From contig JAKISY010000046.1 in the NCBI GenBank assembly GCA_021648365.1, positions 1 to 35,732 of the forward strand: a DNA stretch of 35,732 nt, read 5' to 3'. Both the position numbers and the translations under genes were made by a program. Positions 12,301 to 17,427 of this stretch are shown piece after piece; within the stretch, counting starts at the first letter, position 1, and each line of letters starts with the position of its first letter. The DNA is from Verrucomicrobiales bacterium (GTDB lineage: Bacteria > Verrucomicrobiota > Verrucomicrobiia > Verrucomicrobiales > DEV007). The notes beneath the pieces are model-generated. The model saw nothing but the letters and a program-made list of their open reading frames with translations, was not told the DNA's origin and did no database searches.

Positions 12301-14684
12301 GTCCTGTCACGATTAACATTGTGAGTGGATTTGGCAATAATTTCACGATCAATTTCGGCACGGTAATTAATGATGGAGCCAGTGCGCTTGCTGCTGATTC
12401 GAGGATCATTATCGAACTCACTGCGGTGGTGGTCGATGTGGCGCAGAATAATGCAGGGGGTGTGATCAATAACGAGGCGACTCTTAATTTGGATGAAGAC
12501 ACTACTGGCAATGGCACAGGAGATACTGCAAGAACTTTCTCAGACGACGTGGATGTAGAAATCGTCGAGCCTACTCTGACAGTTGACGAGACGATCGTAT
12601 CCATCCCTGCCAGCCCTGGCATTGGGGATACCGTGGGCTATCAAATAGTGATCGATAACTCAAGCGGAGTTGATTCTTTTGATGGCACGATTTCGAACGT
12701 ATTGCCGCCTGAGTTGTTATTGCAACCTGGCACATTTATGGCAGTGCTCTCTGACGGAACGGATGTGAGCTCGCTGTTCACAGTGACCCCTACGGGTATC
12801 GTTGCGGTGGCAGGCGGATTTGATTTGGCTGATGGAGATTCTATCACCATCACTTACGATGCTGAGATACAGAACACGGTGACTGATGGGCAGGCTTTGA
12901 TCAATCCGGTGGAAATCGAATGGACATCAATAGATGGACCGAATGGCGATGAACGTTTGGGCGATGAGCTTCCAGGTGCAGCCGATCCGGTTGACGACTA
13001 TGAAGATGCTGACAGCACGGCGTTTAACGTGGTGACGATTCCAGCTTATGAATTTAGCAAAGAAATCCTTTCTACATCAGCAGCGCATACAGGTGCGAGT
13101 GGCGGAACAGATGCGAGCATCGAAGATTTGGTGATCGGCGAGACGGTGACTTATCGCTTAGCGGTGACTTTTTCTGCGGGTCAGTCAGACTCGGTCAATG
13201 TCGCGGATATGCTCGATGTGAACAACGGTATTTTAGACATCACTAATGTGGTGGTGACGGTAGGTGGTAATCTGGCAATCAGTAATGGTGGTTCGACCGC
13301 TCCTACGATTACAGATAGCAATAGTGACTCCTACGATGATCAGGTGGCGCTGAACTTCGGAACGGTGATCAATAGTGGTGCCAGTGCGGTGGCAGATGAC
13401 TCTAGGATCTACATCGACATCACTGCGCTGGTGGTGAATATCCAAGCCAATCAGCAGGAAGATGTGATCAATAACTCAGCGAATATGTCGCTGGTGGCTG
13501 ATCTGGATAGCGATGGAGACATCGATGATCCAGTGAACTTCTCGGACAATGTGGCAGTGGAAATTCTTGAGCCTATTATTGAGATTACCAAGTCGGTGAA
13601 CGATCCGACTCCGCAGTTAGGAGATGTGATCACCTATACCTTATTGGTCACCAACTCGACTCAGGCTGCTACGACGGATGCCTTTGATCTGAACATCATA
13701 GATACCCTGCCAGCAGGCCTGGTGATGGTGCCTGGCTCAGTGACGCTGAATATATTAGGTTCGCCAGCCAACCCTTCTTCGATTTTGTCGAATAGTAGCA
13801 CGACTACGGGTGCAGTGGTCTTGTTGGATCGATTGGACGAGGGGCAGAGCGTGGAGATTGTTTATAGCGTGGTGGTGACTTCGAATGTTTCATTCATCGG
13901 TCAGACGCTGGTCAATAATGTAGCGATCACCCATAGCTCCCTGCCAGATGGTGTGGCAGGCATCACTGGCAATGAACGTGGTGGCACAGCGGATGCATCG
14001 GATCCGAATGATTACAATGCTGACGGTTCGGCGTCGGTGACTTTACTGCCTCCAGATCCTACAGTGACATCGTTGCCGCCTCACGGGCCTCCTGAAGGTG
14101 AGCCTGAGGAAACTCCTGTGGCAGAGCCAGAGAGCGGATTATTTTTCGATCTGAATCAAAACTTTTTGTTCAATCGAGGCAATCTCGCTGGACCAGGAGA
14201 TTTCTGGCAGCAGCAGCTGAACAAACATCTTGAGGAACTGGTGGTCGAACCTGTCCAAGCTGGTTACATAGTCAGTGGACTGACTCAACCCGGAACTAGC
14301 ATCAAGCTGATCGTTTATAGCGATACAGGTGAGGTGATAGGTATTCAGACTACCGTGGCGGATACTGGTGGTAACTGGATGGCTACTTTCAATAGCGATA
14401 AAGTGGGAGAGATACCAGCAAGAGTCGAGATCAGGCAAACGCCTGCTATTCAGAATGCAGACGGTGGTAATGGATATGATCTGCGCACTTATTTTGCTCC
14501 AGCATCCAGCACCGGCACGTATTACAGTGAAACTTTGACGCAAGATAACGTGATGAATAAACGTAGAGCTGATGCAGTGGTCGATTTATACAAAGCGGCG
14601 GGTTCGACGATTCGGATCAGCGCGAGTGGATCTTCCTATGAATTCTCCACTTTGGGTGGGCAACTGAATGGTCTGGGGAACTAA
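348..14684 (+). CDS. Giant LEPR-XLL-type surface protein with about 24 Ig-like (DUF11/isopeptide-type) repeat domains
   Basis: A 4778-residue protein, most likely exported and displayed on the surface as an adhesin, stalk or sheath protein. The N-terminus is basic and is followed at residues 32-42 by LEPRILFAADP, the LEPR-XLL motif that marks very large bacterial proteins. No ordinary hydrophobic signal peptide is visible. Residues 43 to about 241 are unique. From about 242 to 4560 two domain types alternate, twelve of each. Type A opens with a K-containing strand then GE.VTYRL, and B opens with VEP....K then GD.V.Y. Both carry a DTLP-like motif, as in DUF11 (TIGR01451) and fimbrial isopeptide domains. 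B units end in a WTSIDG...DERxGD...NYED-like segment. The C-terminal 210 residues hold a proline/glutamate linker and one bacterial-Ig-like domain. I saw no cysteine, no RTX nonapeptides and no PEP-CTERM or LPXTG anchor. It is followed by tolC after 44 bases, which suggests co-expression with an export apparatus. Confidence 0.9.
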   Translation: MKNSPHSKSPSKFINRAKKRPKQARVLEFEPLEPRILFAADPVATVENLPTEEMVNEEISFDIQFDNASTTPGDVGYKPYVDFIAPPEMVVTEIQVYDQNGSNPAGGSLTPIGEIDLAGNLVAVGSSSMGTTLGAVVDHPEYDGNPAGSFGTIGSGAPPVLYDVSLAGQYVYSVSLPFGSFSESNPPVSVNVKATINTADGVVPDQPLSVTAQGGFAYGQDALNNPLTDAPLSGALSSSTINPQVIELVKTASVPEEDGVLTGENVSGPNFPLTYTLTVDVATLEDITGLTITDTLPDDLAYLGNLQVEDGNGNALAFTLNSVPNVTIDGISAVGSTSNTLSITITGTTTGVVGSDIVVTYEAFVPYVESDGTTPVVDPVTGDQGDLDPNEYNDAAVTGSYDHPDPLIGPVTVTDNRGPMNSSDPDGLTDYRIEEHSLAIQKSVNLEVDNNAPGLTPFDVLEYTMDFQLSDYFAVDNLVITDTLGDAQEFLFGTGVDADGIVPVLTFQMQGLGSPVGSPITVDFDLSNVSIGAPDAVTGATTIVFDVYQQLIDSSFILPGSALLGGMIPTGGLSGAAMGSFNSGVATQGTVTFRAKVLNQYNGSGTGAGHPEVSQGDVIGNEVVIDAQNLDVDTLVPIGAITTDGSSAESRMGVGELKKSVYSITDAAGNTQIIAPGTAPGDIVLAIGDVVTYLITYDLPLSEFEQLRFNDFLPQPVFDVNTIDLSGVFAFADPLNPYTTAGQVSYGPNDTFFGNGGPADIADGGIDDSSGSYPTVPIPTLSIVGSANELVITVGDYSTLTQDPVATTIELLISVAVQDGVFEDGLLFTNQVGATESNTFAAAETGESIAGTQISTPELEITKGVVASDKMTATLVGSVGPVSFNSPGSGSAFTGIINSTDLELAPIDANITGLDAGDLVTFVIVVENIGSGQYGAFDVNIQDTMPASFAVPSGGAGLNLRVTDGTGAALAYTGDLFLGTFQLTDPSGTQGALEEYDDTNGLNLVVIAYDLVVDTDAEAGSLIINTAILSNYAASEGGADYTPDKLSIPGDPSSPMIVGPGDVASASIVQPEINKVLVETEITGTGNNLANQAVVGELVTYRVTLTIPEGTTVGAVLQDTMDPGLAFVGITSVTASAGLSVANLPGIGTGPVNVTVGNAGGGEGNRLTMNLGDVINSNTDDSVTETLVIEYTAVVLNTNLVPSSPGNQAGTQLNNVAQLDFTWTDDDALAIPPTTGSNTLTDSSANVTVVEPNLTVDKQASADNSTYSDTLTGVDSGDTVYYRIRISNAAGQPTAFETELQDTLPVIASLGTIVSVSGGGFGLADFQIAGGVLSTTAPIDIMAGTTVEIVVQGLLGVTVQPNQTIDNTANITWTSIDGDPGTRSIHNVSSTERGGTDGEGSDASTLNNYAGSDDSDIRVSVPINTKSIVETSESFTGLVAGTERVAIGEIVRYRLQVEWPEGSANNVQIVDRLPVGMVFINDGTAMVGFVSSGGNLSSTTLSGTGLNLGTAIIAPTFVLPDGAVSRSVSSDNDNYNAGIDVRFKLGDLVNNNTDNGAPEYIIIEFNALVLNRANIGNQSGSVNRNDFQTFIDGDTQVGSTSNQVIVRTAEPNLAVTKVASTAGPVDAGDTFDYTITVTNNATNDNAAPAFDVRLQDVLDEINANNPTVELELVTPPTGTLLSFVGNDVSIAGLGATTILVNASNNAGIDLTFNRINAGQTITLTVTVRVVTGAFAGAEIENTAVVDYTSLPGDSGTDSAAIAATYGTTEVDLNPGTDSVLADADANNGGINLGANAGERTGADVPNPTDNSSPTDDTVRNNYAVAANSPADLTIAVPSIDKTFKDGTITADDSTVASSTGSDLVVGEQITYDITVTLPEGVTQDVRIEDVLPAGLRIDSFSIITTAAGGSALVTADFDGTITTTPSSSALNGPGTLSMDFDNVIVNVGAAAGNANRFVIRVLATVTNIPANQQGVTRSNVARLVFSDPDGSGNASVTAEDVTITDPTDNTTITVVEPTLAITKSVDNAAADAGDLLTYTLTFSNGSGQVAYDTQLQDILDVNLDGMGASITAVSNTGFGSFTAPTSGDFEIVQVTAVNLSEFTSAVAVGDFVVRVNPGFDLDMPDGSSVTLTFTAEVEVSLVAGTTINNKADVYWTSTDGVNPDERDGTDDPDPGSTQSSNLDNYAIASSVATTVSNPTVVSKVVVSTSDANTSGLNVTIGEIVTYRIAVTLPEGTVPELVLTDDLPAGMAFIPGSAALTAAYPGGPALNAAHPGSGTAAFNGTYAGSALDTTDMVITPAVAVDGTDITFTFDQVFVVAADNDVNNNTFYFTYQAVVTDNPATTGLLGSQDTLDNNIAYEIRNAGGTVTQSGTGLTDPDGKIVTVVEPDLNAVKSVVVNGSGNSGDAGDPVVYTILIDHDANSLSGAYDLTFADTLPTQIGDSATTALTMAGVTVIGAGGANVTSSFEIVAGVLQTTTAANIDLASGETLTVTINGVLRQAVAPGTSFDNQASFTYTNRDGDFTDPAYNPTPDITTDRERTVSENSNVVTVDVPASLALTKVLVSTSETGANDTTGNNLAIGETALYRLGVTLQDGTTSILTITDTTPAGMRYVAGGSGSGVFFRSVDGVVATGATSNTVYSDGDEIAVADFTESTSDTVAGSLQFNFVNIVVPATVGIDTDAFQVEYTMRAVNVSGNQDSSAAKINSAVASADLNGDGDLTDSGETTGPQTVTVTIVEPEVTPVKSITSVVPASPDAGDVISYQVVLTGDGGATAFDILFEDTAPAGLEISTGTFTVAGTGLAVGVVAADFTVTASGIVLNTAGIDLAVGNTITITYDAVIQDTVTDGQSLLNSAGVEWTSLDGTVTGERTGDGDPSNAPAPGALNNYEDTATAEVVVDLVHGLTKEIISTSAPHTLNDQLTIGEEVTYRLVVSMAEGTTNQVVLSDVVNLTNGILDIRNVNIVSFGSNLSVSGAAVGSAVTINDVGGYGNNFSIDFASVINNASSSAAADAQIVIEVTAVVVNVVENQGGDVINNEATLAFLSDLDNDGNADDLTTIVDDVDITLVEPSATAEKTTTSVPTEPEAGDTVGYQVLVTNNGSIDAFDMTFSDVLPAEMDLQVGTFIAIRNSDGANVSGDFAVSTAGIASMVGGFDLAAGDFITITYDALILPTVTDGQNLTNNVDIEWTSLDGVDPDERTGDEDFNSSTDTLDNYEDESSATVVADLNPVYSFVKEITSTSATHTGVTGGTDATITDLTIGEEVVYRLIATMANGTTPQVQISDVIALTNGILDIRDVTVIVGTNLSFDGSGLAVLVNSNPGTGAGLDSYDDQFTVDFGTVVNNLTFGDAAANQIVIEVRAVVVNVIENQQGDIINNAATLSLLADLDGGGVADDPWSDTQDVNIEIVEPTLGVTETITSIPLNPGEGDTVGYEVVVTNTSPVDSFELTFSNIMPPELEIQPATFTAIRDSDGADVSAFFVVTPSGIVDVSGGQLDLVSGDFVTINYDTVIQPGVTDGQNIENNVDIEWSSMPGTNPDERTGDSLAAGVDPLDNYEDAAQTVFIAAVNSGYDFTKEILATSESHTDLADGTSATITDLVVGESVTYRLTVELAAGETGAVTVEDILNLTNGLLDIRNVSVTVGSNLSIGGSTTGAISDSNTDTYNDQVLFNFGAVMNSGVSTVSDDSKIFIDITAVVVDVIENQDGDVINNAATLDLIADPLGAATPMNFAADVDVEIVEPTLTVDETITSIPTNPGIGDTVGYQIVIDNSSGIDSFDGTLSNILPPELELQPGTFTAVLSDGTDVSALFTVTPTGIVSVGAGFDLEDGETITINYDTEIQATVVDGQTLTNDVDIEWTSIDGANPDERLGDEIVGSASDPVDDYEDADTESFTASVGSAYGFTKEVIATSETHTGTALGNPSLEDLVVGEEVTYRLTVDTATGLADNVEITDNLDLLGGILDLRTVTIVSTGSNLTTTGAGVGSPVTINIVSGFGNNFTINFGTVINDGASALAADSRIIIELTAVVVDVAQNNAGGVINNEATLNLDEDTTGNGTGDTARTFSDDVDVEIVEPTLTVDETIVSIPASPGIGDTVGYQIVIDNSSGVDSFDGTISNVLPPELLLQPGTFMAVLSDGTDVSSLFTVTPTGIVAVAGGFDLADGDSITITYDAEIQNTVTDGQALINPVEIEWTSIDGPNGDERLGDELPGAADPVDDYEDADSTAFNVVTIPAYEFSKEILSTSAAHTGASGGTDASIEDLVIGETVTYRLAVTFSAGQSDSVNVADMLDVNNGILDITNVVVTVGGNLAISNGGSTAPTITDSNSDSYDDQVALNFGTVINSGASAVADDSRIYIDITALVVNIQANQQEDVINNSANMSLVADLDSDGDIDDPVNFSDNVAVEILEPIIEITKSVNDPTPQLGDVITYTLLVTNSTQAATTDAFDLNIIDTLPAGLVMVPGSVTLNILGSPANPSSILSNSSTTTGAVVLLDRLDEGQSVEIVYSVVVTSNVSFIGQTLVNNVAITHSSLPDGVAGITGNERGGTADASDPNDYNADGSASVTLLPPDPTVTSLPPHGPPEGEPEETPVAEPESGLFFDLNQNFLFNRGNLAGPGDFWQQQLNKHLEELVVEPVQAGYIVSGLTQPGTSIKLIVYSDTGEVIGIQTTVADTGGNWMATFNSDKVGEIPARVEIRQTPAIQNADGGNGYDLRTYFAPASSTGTYYSETLTQDNVMNKRRADAVVDLYKAAGSTIRISASGSSYEFSTLGGQLNGLGN
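9049..13569 (+). repeat. Five tandem ~1-kb intragenic repeat units of the giant gene
   Basis: The distal part of the giant gene consists of A-B domain pairs repeating about every 1.0 kb, with A domains opening near 9049, 10036, 11056, 12046 and 13044. The A strands read TKEI, VKEI, TKEI, TKEV and SKEI. The fourth and fifth B-domain copies (near 11635-11690 and 12637-12692) are almost identical in DNA over about 50 bases and lie 1002 bases (334 codons) apart, pointing to fairly recent duplication. Proximal repeats are much more diverged. Confidence 0.8.
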
Positions 14685-14728
14685 GGGGTAGTGCTTTAAT
14701 TGAAAAACTTTTACTATTTATAAAAAAC

Positions 14729-16639
14729 ATGAAATCTAATCAAGGAAAACAAAAGGGAGTTAAAAGGGTAGCTGTAGGAATGCTAGGCTTGGCTCTATTT
14801 GGTGCTGAAGCGGGAGCACAAGAGTCTAGTCCAGGAATGACAAACGCAGAGCTCAAGGGGACGCGCTTGTCGGGAACTTGGCAAGGCAAAGACATTGTCG
14901 AAGAGTATGAGCCTAAAGCGAAGTTTGAGAAGGACTTGGATGAGGCGATCGATGAACATTCACAGCAATTTCTGGAGGATGCTAACAAAGCTAAACGAGC
15001 TGAAGGGCGGACGAGGGCTGATAAAGAATTCTCTAAAATGGCGAACATCACTAGGCAAAATTGGTGGGCGGTGGAGCCACGGCAAAAAGTGTTTCACGGG
15101 CCTGGCAAGGTGAGAGGTGTGGGCATGGAAGAGATCTACAAACGTGCCTTGGCAAACTCTGCTCAGATTCAAGTGTTCAGCGATCTGCCGCTGATTCGTG
15201 AAACGGCGATCAATGAGGCTCGTGGTCAGTTTGATACTGAGCTGTATGGTTTCTCTCGTTACGATAGAACGGACGAGCCTGTGGGCTCTACTTTGGAAAC
15301 GGGCATGCCTGGGTTTTTCCGTGAAACGGGCTGGACCTCTGAGATAGGTTTGAGGAAAAAATTCATTACAGGAACTCGAGTGAGCATTGCTCAGGAGTTT
15401 TCTCAAATCAGCAATAACTCGCAGTTTTTTGTTCCTGGGAATCAGGGCTTGTCGCGCTTGAAGTTGACGGTGATGCAGCCTTTGTTGCGCGGAGCAGGAG
15501 TGACTTACAATCGCAGTCTGATCCAAATCGCTAAGCTGGATGCGCAGGCGGGTTATGCTGAGTTTGTGCGTCAGGTGGAGACTCATCTGATGGAGTTGAA
15601 TCGTAGTTACTGGTCGCTGTATCTTTCTCGCGCTGTGCTGGGTGAGAAACGTCGTCTGGTGAAACAAACTGCGGAAGTGGTGGAGCAAATCGAGTCGCGT
15701 GCTAATCTGGATGCTGATTCGAGTCAGTTGTTCCGTGCGCGTTCTGCTCTGGCTAGTCGTAAAGCTGGTGTGGTGAGAGCAGAGTTGGCGGTGAAAAATA
15801 TTGATTCGCGCTTGCGTTCGCTGGTGAATGACCCAGAGCTACTGGAAGTTTCGGAGTTGGTGCCTCGCAATCTTCCGATCACCGTGAAGGTGAGTTCTGA
15901 TTTTGGTCAGGCGGTTTCGGATGCTTTGCAGTTTCGCCCAGAGACGAAACAAGCTGAGGCTCAGTTGCGTGCCGCTTCAATTCGGGAGAGAATGATGAAA
16001 AACGAAAAGCGAATCGAGCTCAATCTAGTAGGTGAGATTGGGGTAGCGGCTCTGCGCGGTGGCGGAGATTGGCAGGGTGCTTATGGCGATCAATATCGCG
16101 ATGGTGCTCCTACTTGGGGGCTCGGAGTGATCGGATCAGTGCCTTTGGAGCGACGTTTTGCCAAAGCTCGCTTGTTGCGAGCTAAGTTGGAAAAACGCCA
16201 ACAGAAGGCTCAATTGCGTTCGACGATGGATACGATTTTGTTGGAAGTGCAGATTGCTCATCGCGAGGTGGTAACGGCTTATCCTGACATGCGTGCTAAG
16301 TGGGATGCTGCACTGGCGGCAGGTAAGGATCTGGATGTGCTGGTGAAACGTCGCTCGGTAGATGCTGATGGCAAGGAGGATGCATCGACTACGCTCTATT
16401 TGGAAAGAGTGCTGGATACGCAGTTGCGTCGTTCGATGGCTCGCGAGGCGTTTTTGGAATCACAGGCTATTTATAACTCTAGCCTGACTAATCTGGAGAG
16501 AGCTAAAGGCACTTTGTTGGAAAGTGAGATGGTGGATATTCAGCGTGTAGATGACAATGAGCAAGATTTGCCAGAGATCAATCTAATCAAAGGTGCAGCA
16601 GCAAAAAGTGCTAAAGCAATCTACGAGAGTGTGAAGTAG
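14729..16639 (+). CDS. TolC-family outer-membrane channel protein
   Basis: A 636-residue outer-membrane efflux protein, expected to form the trimeric exit duct for the neighbouring adaptor and ATPase. An N-terminal signal peptide ends near AGAQE (about residue 31). A roughly 90-residue charged segment follows before the conserved part. The typical TolC signature is then visible: an EEIYKRALANSAQIQ helix, a FDTELYG strand, a GLRKKFITGTRVSIAQEF strand, and LKLTVMQPLLRGAG followed by long heptad-like helices (about 265-350). A second helical repeat begins near residue 395. The protein is longer than E. coli TolC (about 490 residues), mainly from the N-terminal insertion. It starts 44 bases after the giant gene with no obvious Shine-Dalgarno sequence. 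The family call is firm; the substrate is inferred from the neighbour. Confidence 0.9.
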   Translation: MKSNQGKQKGVKRVAVGMLGLALFGAEAGAQESSPGMTNAELKGTRLSGTWQGKDIVEEYEPKAKFEKDLDEAIDEHSQQFLEDANKAKRAEGRTRADKEFSKMANITRQNWWAVEPRQKVFHGPGKVRGVGMEEIYKRALANSAQIQVFSDLPLIRETAINEARGQFDTELYGFSRYDRTDEPVGSTLETGMPGFFRETGWTSEIGLRKKFITGTRVSIAQEFSQISNNSQFFVPGNQGLSRLKLTVMQPLLRGAGVTYNRSLIQIAKLDAQAGYAEFVRQVETHLMELNRSYWSLYLSRAVLGEKRRLVKQTAEVVEQIESRANLDADSSQLFRARSALASRKAGVVRAELAVKNIDSRLRSLVNDPELLEVSELVPRNLPITVKVSSDFGQAVSDALQFRPETKQAEAQLRAASIRERMMKNEKRIELNLVGEIGVAALRGGGDWQGAYGDQYRDGAPTWGLGVIGSVPLERRFAKARLLRAKLEKRQQKAQLRSTMDTILLEVQIAHREVVTAYPDMRAKWDAALAAGKDLDVLVKRRSVDADGKEDASTTLYLERVLDTQLRRSMAREAFLESQAIYNSSLTNLERAKGTLLESEMVDIQRVDDNEQDLPEINLIKGAAAKSAKAIYESVK

Positions 16640-16656
16640 GGTGGAGAAGAGGGCGA

Positions 16657-16680
16657 GAACCGCGAATAAACGCAAATAAG
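16657..16680. repeat. Short dispersed intergenic sequence, uninterrupted copy
   Basis: The bases GAACCGCGAATAAACGCAA plus ATAAG form a short intergenic sequence just after tolC. A related copy lies at 19356-19431 but is split by 53 extra bases. Outside these bases, 16640-16847 shows nothing recognisable beyond purine-rich sequence. Confidence 0.5.
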
Positions 16681-16847
16681 AGGAAGAGGATTTGAACAGG
16701 AGGAAAGGGAGGAAACAGAGCGAAGTTTTTCTCACCTATAGCCTTGAAGAGAAGCGCAGACTTTCGCAGCCACAAAGCTGTGAAAGTGAGTTTGAGAAGT
16801 GAGAAGTGGATAACATGAAGCTAATAGCTTTTTGAATTGCAATCATC

Positions 16848-16876
16848 TTGACAGAATTCTGTCATATTGTATTTAT
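16848..16876 (+). promoter_or_regulatory. yefM-yoeB promoter with 16-bp palindromic operator
   Basis: TGACAGAATTCTGTCA at 16849-16864 is a perfect 16-base inverted repeat. It overlaps a consensus -35 box, TTGACA, at 16848-16853. A weak -10 candidate (ATTTAT or TATTTA) lies at about 16870-16876, putting the transcript start only a few bases before the antitoxin ATG. YefM-family antitoxins autoregulate by binding palindromes at their own promoter, so this is a good operator candidate. The palindrome and -35 box are directly visible; binding is inferred. Confidence 0.75.
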
Positions 16877-16881
16877 TGGGT

Positions 16882-17133
16882 ATGAGGCTAATGAATTACA
16901 CGGAGGCTAGAAACGGTCTGGCAGAAGCGATGAGGCGCACGGTTGAAGACCGTGACCCTATTACGATTACTCGCAATGGATTAGGGGCGGTTGTTATGTT
17001 GGCTGAAGAGGAATATCGAGCGATGACAGAAACGTTGCACCTGCTTTCAACTCCAGCTAATGCGGAATGTATTCGCCGTGGACTTGCTGAATACGAAGCT
17101 GGTAAATTTATTGAGAAAGATTTATGCGATTGA
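16882..17133 (+). CDS. yefM: YefM/Phd-family antitoxin
   Basis: An 83-residue antitoxin that should neutralise the YoeB RNase encoded next and, with it, repress the shared promoter. The chosen start (MRLMNYTEAR) aligns with the MRTISYSEAR start of E. coli YefM; the upstream in-frame TTG at 16867 falls inside the promoter. Family features in order are YTEAR at the dimerising N-terminus, ITRNGLGAVVMLAEEEY in the DNA-binding core, then LLSTPANAECIRRGLAEYEAGKF, the toxin-binding tail. It overlaps yoeB by 10 bases, which implies translational coupling. It sits between tolC and the secA-like gene, an unusual place inside what otherwise looks like one secretion locus. Confidence 0.93.
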   Translation: MRLMNYTEARNGLAEAMRRTVEDRDPITITRNGLGAVVMLAEEEYRAMTETLHLLSTPANAECIRRGLAEYEAGKFIEKDLCD

Positions 17134-17387
17134 TGTGGCTCACAGAGGCGTGGGATGAATACCTTTATTGGCAGAAGCAAGATAAGAAAATTCTTGACCG
17201 TATAAACACCTTAATCAAAGAAACTATGAGGCAGCCTTTTCTTGGTATTGGGAAACCGGAGCCGTTGAAGAGTAACTTAACAGGGTGGTGGTCACGTCGT
17301 ATCACACGTGAGCATCGATTGGTCTATAAGGTAGAGAATAACATGCTCATCATTTTGCAATGTAGGTTTCATTACGATGACAAGTGA
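17124..17387 (+). CDS. yoeB: YoeB-family toxin, ribosome-dependent mRNA interferase
   Basis: An 87-residue RelE-superfamily toxin, close in length and sequence to E. coli YoeB (84 residues). It cleaves mRNA in the ribosomal A site when the antitoxin is lost. The conserved blocks DEYLYWQ, IKETMRQPF, GKPEPLK, WWSRRITREHRLVY and CRFHY are all present. The key residues Glu46, Arg65, His83 and Tyr84 are intact, so the toxin is probably functional. It overlaps the antitoxin gene by 10 bases and ends 40 bases before the secA-like gene, so the same promoter could run on into the secretion genes. Confidence 0.95.
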   Translation: MRLMWLTEAWDEYLYWQKQDKKILDRINTLIKETMRQPFLGIGKPEPLKSNLTGWWSRRITREHRLVYKVENNMLIILQCRFHYDDK

Positions 17388-17427
17388 GTTGGCGAGTTAC
17401 AGTTCAAAGTATGGAACCCTTTGAAGG

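Noticed and set aside
348..14684. Many antisense open frames under the giant gene
   Set aside because: They reflect repeat composition of the sense gene, show no domains, and repeat with the 1-kb period of the coding repeats.
348..14684. Classification of the giant protein as an RTX type I substrate
   Set aside because: No GGxGxDxxx nonapeptide repeats and no ABC transporter beside it.
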